NCBI GenBank assembly: GCA_019120475.1
Contig: DWVA01000323.1
Location: forward strand, 1 to 9,263
Reading direction: 5' to 3'
From: Candidatus Blautia intestinipullorum
GTDB taxonomy: Bacteria; Bacillota; Clostridia; Lachnospirales; Lachnospiraceae
Length of the DNA stretch: 9,263 bases
This document shows positions 5,861 through 9,263 of the stretch, one piece after another. A model generated the notes under the pieces. The model did not search any database. It saw only the letters and a list, made by a program, of their open reading frames with translations, and was not told the origin of the DNA. Each line of letters begins with the position of its first letter. The stretch's first letter is position 1. The position numbers and the translations under genes were made by a program.

Positions 5861-7252
5861 TTATCGTTTATTTCCATATCCATAATAATATTTCCCGTAT
5901 CCTCTGCGGCTGTGGGAGCTTCCCCGGTTTCCTTTTTCCATGTTGAGAACGCCGCCAAGAACAGCAACCCCCGTATCGTCCAGAACATCCACTACGTCGT
6001 TCACTTCAGCCGCGCGGACGCCGTCCTGGCGGATCACCAGAAGAACCGCGTCCGCCGCCGCAGCGATAATCTCCGCGTCCCGGACAGCCCCGATGGGAGC
6101 CGTGTCCAGGATCACATAGTCCATATGGGAAGCCACACGCCTGAGAAGTTCGGAAAATTCTCTGCTTTCCAGAAGCCTGTCCGCCTCTCCCACAGCAGAA
6201 TCCTGAAAAATGTATCTCAGATTCTTCTGCTTCGGATCTACACACATCACTTTCTGCAGGGAACACTCCCCTTTCAGGTAATCGGAAAGGCTGGTTCCCT
6301 TATCCACCGTATGGTCAAAAATCTTCGCTACTGCCGGACGTCTCATATCCGCGTCGATAAGTATCACCTTTTTCCCCCTGCGCACATAATTCAGGGCGAG
6401 ATTGACCGCGATACTGGACTTTCCCTCGTTCTCCTGTATGGAGTTTACCATCAGGATCTTCCGTCCCTCCTTCGCCATCTTCTCCTGCACCCGGGTAGCC
6501 AGTTTGTCAATATCTTCCACATAGAGCCCGTCGGCAAGAGGCGAAGAGACTAAAAGGGCTTTCTGTTTCCGCTTCTTTCTGGAAAAGCGGACAGAACCGA
6601 TTACAGGAATATCAAGAACCGCCTCTGCCTGATCGCGGCTGTGGATCCTTTCTGTAGAAATGCAGAAAAATACGGTAAGTCCCACTCCCGCAGCCAGCAC
6701 CAGAAGCAGGCCAAGAGCCGCGTAATAAGCGGTACGGGGCTGCGCTTCATTAATATTATCCACCGAAAGCCCGGTAAGGTTGCGCAGCATATATCCGGAT
6801 TCAAAATATCCGGACAGCGTTGGATAACTGCTCAGAGCAGATTTCAGAAGGCGCATGGCGTTTTCCGCAGAATCTGCCGACGCGGTAAGGGCGATCAGAT
6901 TCGTACCCGCGACCTGGGAAGCGCTCACACTTCCCGAAATATCCGCGATATCCTCATCCTTATCCATCTGTTCGGCAAGCATTTCACTGTTCAGCACATT
7001 CAGATTCCTGGTCATGGCTGAATTCAGACTTCCATCGCTTAACAGGTTCGCCGAATTATCCCTGGCGATCATCGCCATTTCCATGGTGGCGGTATAACTG
7101 CTTCCCATGAAATGATCCAGACACACGTATGCCGTTACTCCCGTGATGCAGGCGCACATCAGGATCACAAAAATATTTCTCCATAAACGCCGGAAAATAA
7201 AAGAAACATCAATAGCGGTATTTCTCTGTTCCCGGACTGTATTCTGACTCAT
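5861..7252 (-). CDS. Polysaccharide co-polymerase / BY-kinase fusion (tyrosine autokinase), first copy
   Basis: A 463-residue paralogue of the next gene with the same plan: TM1 (about 27-45), an extracytoplasmic segment of about 125 residues, TM2 (about 173-197), then a BY-kinase domain. Walker A reads SIQENEG277K278SS, Walker A' VILID300AD302MR, and Walker B YVILD383TAPIG. The C-terminal tail GYGKYYYGYG (451-460) has five Tyr, fewer than the eight of its neighbour. All nucleotide-binding motifs are intact, so it should be active. The tail and outer domain differ clearly from the second copy, so the pair is not a recent duplication and the two may have separate partners or form a hetero-oligomer. 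The ATG at 7252 has GGGAGGAG five bases upstream. It follows the three-domain Ig-like gene by 18 bases. The CpsB-type phosphatase upstream is its likely antagonist. Confidence 0.95.
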   Translation of the reverse strand: MSQNTVREQRNTAIDVSFIFRRLWRNIFVILMCACITGVTAYVCLDHFMGSSYTATMEMAMIARDNSANLLSDGSLNSAMTRNLNVLNSEMLAEQMDKDEDIADISGSVSASQVAGTNLIALTASADSAENAMRLLKSALSSYPTLSGYFESGYMLRNLTGLSVDNINEAQPRTAYYAALGLLLVLAAGVGLTVFFCISTERIHSRDQAEAVLDIPVIGSVRFSRKKRKQKALLVSSPLADGLYVEDIDKLATRVQEKMAKEGRKILMVNSIQENEGKSSIAVNLALNYVRRGKKVILIDADMRRPAVAKIFDHTVDKGTSLSDYLKGECSLQKVMCVDPKQKNLRYIFQDSAVGEADRLLESREFSELLRRVASHMDYVILDTAPIGAVRDAEIIAAAADAVLLVIRQDGVRAAEVNDVVDVLDDTGVAVLGGVLNMEKGNRGSSHSRRGYGKYYYGYGNKR

Positions 7253-7270
7253 TTTTTCTCCTCCCGGTGT

Positions 7271-8206
7271 TTATTCCACGACTACCGTAAGACGGGTGCT
7301 GCCCTCGTAGCCGCTCTCCAGCGACGTATAAGTATAAATCACAGTATATACGCCTTCCTGATTGATATCCACATTGGAATTAATGGAAATCTGGGAAATA
7401 TTTACCCATTTTTCCTTGGAACCGTTGGCGATCTGCTCCGTTACCTGTACCGCTTCGCTGCCTTCGTACTCCGTCACCATTGGGCCGTAATCGATCTTGT
7501 TATAGCCCTGATCCTCTACATGGGCGATCAGCGCGTTAAGATTCAGTTCCTGCCCCTTTGGATGATAAATCAGATAATCTGTAAGCACCACATAAGGACG
7601 GAAAGATCTCTCTTCATAATTATCCTCGTAAATCTCCACCTGCAGAGGAAGCTGCGCCGTATCTCCCACACTGTTCGTTACCTTAAGAGTACAGTCATAT
7701 ATACCGGCCGCAGGCTCTCCCTGAAGCTCGTCCGCCCCCTCCACTGTGATAAAAGGAGTTACATCTCCGTCTATACAGTCGTCCGCTTTCACATAATCAA
7801 GAAGAGAAACCGCCTGGTTGGCCGGAAATCTCAACTCCTGCGACAAAGAAAAATGGGGCTTCCGGTAATCTGTATAAATCAGATTCCGTGTAAGCTTCCC
7901 GGAGTTATTGGAGCTGTCAAAAGCCACATAAGTGATCTCAAATTCATTTGCTGCCCCATCCTCTTTCTTGGCGATCTCTTCTATAATGATACTGTCGGAA
8001 ACATTTCCGTCCCGGTCGTCGTTGGCCGCAACATCCTGAAGCAGCGTCTCTTCCGGATCTTCAATACTTACCTCGATCGTATCCGAAGCCGCCTCCAGCT
8101 TTGGGCCTTCCGTATCCACATCCGCTTTGCTCTCCCGGACATAATAAGCGCCTCCGGCAAAACAGAGCACACACAGAATCCCGAGAATAATTCTGAAAAT
8201 CTTCAT
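7271..8206 (-). CDS. Membrane-anchored protein with about three Ig-like domains
   Basis: A 311-residue protein with an N-terminal hydrophobic anchor (about 4-22; no lipobox with a correctly placed Cys that I would trust), followed by three beta-rich units at about 34-112, 113-193 and 203-311. The first two contain the related turn motifs ANDDRDGNVSDSI (61-73) and ADDCIDGDVTPFI (141-153), typical of DUF5011-like or HYR-like bacterial Ig domains, where Asp often binds calcium. The first unit closes with FEITYVAFDSSNNSG, the second with YDCTLKVTNSVGDTA and the third with VYTVIYTYTSLESGYEG. Cys144 and Cys172 in domain 2 could form a disulfide. No enzyme motif is present. The ATG at 8206 has AAAGGA 9 bases upstream, and an extended -10 promoter lies about 70 bases before that. 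It is followed after 18 bases by the first BY-kinase. A structural or sensory partner of the exporter is inferred. Confidence 0.88.
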   Translation of the reverse strand: MKIFRIILGILCVLCFAGGAYYVRESKADVDTEGPKLEAASDTIEVSIEDPEETLLQDVAANDDRDGNVSDSIIIEEIAKKEDGAANEFEITYVAFDSSNNSGKLTRNLIYTDYRKPHFSLSQELRFPANQAVSLLDYVKADDCIDGDVTPFITVEGADELQGEPAAGIYDCTLKVTNSVGDTAQLPLQVEIYEDNYEERSFRPYVVLTDYLIYHPKGQELNLNALIAHVEDQGYNKIDYGPMVTEYEGSEAVQVTEQIANGSKEKWVNISQISINSNVDINQEGVYTVIYTYTSLESGYEGSTRLTVVVE

Positions 8207-8283
8207 GACACAAAATCCTTTCTGTATTCGATTAAAATCCGTCTTTTTAACGGCAGATTTCGCACTGTTACTGCATAATCATA

Positions 8284-8312
8284 TTTATAACATATTTCGT
8301 ACCGGCGTACAA
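8284..8312 (-). promoter_or_regulatory. Extended -10 promoter upstream of the Ig-like/BY-kinase genes
   Basis: On the minus strand TGTTATAAA (8292-8284) forms an extended -10 with five of six bases matching TATAAT. TTGTAC (8312-8307) lies 17 bases upstream as a weak -35. Transcription would start near 8277, about 70 bases before the ATG at 8206. This would allow the Ig-like, kinase, LCP and pseudo-sortase genes to be transcribed without the phosphatase gene. The rest of the 188-base gap shows no terminator after the phosphatase gene, so read-through is also likely. Confidence 0.55.
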
Positions 8313-8373
8313 GAGACTGCACGGCGTTTCTCTTCCCTACTATTCACATTATTATTTACAGTCGCCTTACCCA

Positions 8374-8385
8374 CATGCGCGCATG
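8374..8385. repeat. 12-base perfect palindrome CATGCGCGCATG
   Basis: A GC-rich perfect palindrome about 10 bases past the phosphatase stop codon and about 60 bases upstream of the -35 box at 8307-8312. It could be a binding site for a dimeric regulator of the downstream promoter. No T-run follows on either strand, so it is not an intrinsic terminator. Confidence 0.35.
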
Positions 8386-8394
8386 CCGCCTCTT

Positions 8395-9123
8395 CTATAA
8401 CTTCCGAAGATCAAGGGTCGGCAACCCCTTCAGGATGCGGCTGGGATTCTCCGACATCCACAGCTTTACCGCGGCAGGTTCATAAAAACTTTCCAGGAAC
8501 TGGCAGACCCTTTCCGCAGAGGGGGTACGATACTCCGTATCATGAGCGTCGGAAGCAATCGCCCCCACAATACCGTCTTCCAGAAAACGGAGAGCCGCCT
8601 GCTGGCATGTTCTTCCAAAATCTCCCAGAAGGCTGCCGCCGTTCACTTGGAGGACACAGCCCAGATCCGTCAGATCATATGCCAGCTCCGGTTCCCGTTG
8701 GATAAACTGATAACGTTCCGGATGGGCAAATACGATCTGCCAGCCTTTTTCCCTCAGCCGACCGATCCTGTCCACAACCTTCCCCGGCTGTTCCTCAAAG
8801 TCAAACTCTACCAGGAGATAATCGGTGTTGTTCAATGACAGCAGTTCCTTTTTTTCCAATAAAAAAAAAGCATCCTCATCGAGAAAAATCTCCATGCCAG
8901 GATACAGTTTCAATGGAATGTGTTCAGTCGTAAACGCTTCCTGCGTTTTCCGGAAGACCGTCCAGTAGTCTTCCAGCGTATAATCATAAAAATTCCCATG
9001 GCTGGTGGCGGCCATGTGGCGGATTCCGGAGGAAACCGCCTGACTTGCCATCCGGAGAGATTCCTCCAGAGAGCGGGAGCCGTCGTCCAGAGACGGGAGA
9101 ATGTGTGAATGAATGTCTACCAT
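8395..9123 (-). CDS. cpsB: CpsB/YwqE-type PHP-domain tyrosine-protein phosphatase
   Basis: A 242-residue metal-dependent phosphatase of the PHP superfamily, about the normal length for CpsB/CapC/YwqE. Family members remove phosphate from the Tyr-rich tails of BY-kinases. Metal-binding and signature motifs are in order: MVDIH5SH7ILPSLDDG, ATSH42GN, YPGMEIFLDE (74-83), VFAH134PERY, LQVNGGSLLGDFG (158-170) and ASD192AH194D. One small departure is ATSHGN, where many family members have a TPHH-like sequence; the His itself is kept. The protein is cytoplasmic with no signal peptide. The ATG at 9123 has AAAGG 8 bases upstream. It precedes two BY-kinases in the same direction, the classic antagonist pairing. 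It is separated from them by the Ig-like gene and a promoter-bearing gap of 188 bases. Confidence 0.95.
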   Translation of the reverse strand: MVDIHSHILPSLDDGSRSLEESLRMASQAVSSGIRHMAATSHGNFYDYTLEDYWTVFRKTQEAFTTEHIPLKLYPGMEIFLDEDAFFLLEKKELLSLNNTDYLLVEFDFEEQPGKVVDRIGRLREKGWQIVFAHPERYQFIQREPELAYDLTDLGCVLQVNGGSLLGDFGRTCQQAALRFLEDGIVGAIASDAHDTEYRTPSAERVCQFLESFYEPAAVKLWMSENPSRILKGLPTLDLRKL

Positions 9124-9160
9124 GGGTGGGCCTTTCTGAATTATTTTTATGGATTAATAT

Positions 9161-9262
9161 TTACAGCAGCAGGCAACTGTCACATACAAGAGAAAAATGT
9201 CCATATTCTTTTTTGTCTCTGACTATATGCAGATCGTCAATATCAGATTCACAACCACAATA
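9161..9262 (-). CDS. C-terminal end of an unidentified protein, possible zinc ribbon (partial)
   Basis: An open frame enters from the right edge and ends with TAA at 9163-9161, leaving 33 residues. It begins YCGCESDIDDLHIV and ends CDSCLLL. The Cys pattern (C2, C4 and then C27-D-S-C30), with a charged strand-like stretch between, resembles the second half of a CxxC...CxxC zinc ribbon whose first Cys would lie just outside. No start is visible and 33 codons can be open by chance. It would end 37 bases before the phosphatase gene in the same direction, as expected for an operon member. No clear promoter consensus is seen in 9124-9263. Confidence 0.35.
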   Translation of the reverse strand, partial: YCGCESDIDDLHIVRDKKEYGHFSLVCDSCLLL

Positions 9263-9263
9263 A

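Noticed and set aside
5069..6553. 494-residue open frame on the plus strand across both kinase genes
   Set aside because: It is antisense to two clearly recognisable kinase genes and spans their junction. The product is rich in His, Arg and Ser with no recognisable motif, as expected of a mirror frame of biased codons.
8205..8705. Plus-strand frame with a signal-peptide-like stretch (LLFTLLFTVALPTCAHAA)
   Set aside because: The hydrophobic stretch falls mostly in the non-coding gap, and the remainder is antisense to the PHP phosphatase with no domain. It also overlaps the promoter region on the other strand.
9124..9263. Promoter directly upstream of the phosphatase gene
   Set aside because: GTGACA at 9183-9178 and TTGACG at 9240-9235 look like -35 boxes, but neither has a good -10 at 16-18 bases. 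The stretch may instead be the end of an upstream gene.

Overview
The window reads as a low- to mid-GC Firmicute, most likely a gut-type Lachnospiraceae (Clostridia). The leucyl-tRNA synthetase N-terminus, the A-type promoter and AGGAGG ribosome sites, and the set of CpsB-type phosphatase, BY-kinases, LytR-CpsA-Psr protein and class B sortase fold all fit that group. This is judged by eye; no database search was possible.

Every gene I can support lies on the minus strand, so transcription runs from high to low coordinates. From upstream to downstream: the last 33 codons of an unidentified protein with a possible zinc ribbon (9161-9262); a CpsB/YwqE-type PHP tyrosine-protein phosphatase (8395-9123); a 188-base gap with an extended -10 promoter; a membrane-anchored protein with about three Ig-like domains (7271-8206); two tandem, paralogous Wzz/BY-kinase fusions (5861-7252 and 4379-5842); a small membrane-anchored protein with a Pro/Thr linker and one Ig-like domain (3903-4364); a VanZ-like/LCP fusion (2268-3887); a sortase-B-fold protein without its catalytic His and Cys (1615-2271); and a secreted acidic protein (840-1520). 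A strong bidirectional terminator (717-801) closes the operon. leuS then begins with its own consensus promoter (622-650) and runs off the left edge.

The operon looks like the control and attachment module of a surface polysaccharide system. The two BY-kinases with Tyr-rich tails would regulate chain length and export, and the CpsB-like phosphatase would reset them. The VanZ-LCP protein would transfer finished polymer from its lipid carrier to the cell wall. No glycosyltransferase, flippase or polymerase gene is in the window, and the operon ends at a terminator before leuS, so those enzymes must be upstream or elsewhere.

The least expected parts are the sortase with both catalytic positions replaced, the two Ig-like membrane proteins that bracket the kinase pair, and the six-TM VanZ fusion to LCP. 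Together they suggest a non-enzymatic extracytoplasmic scaffold around a polysaccharide exporter. That last step is inference.
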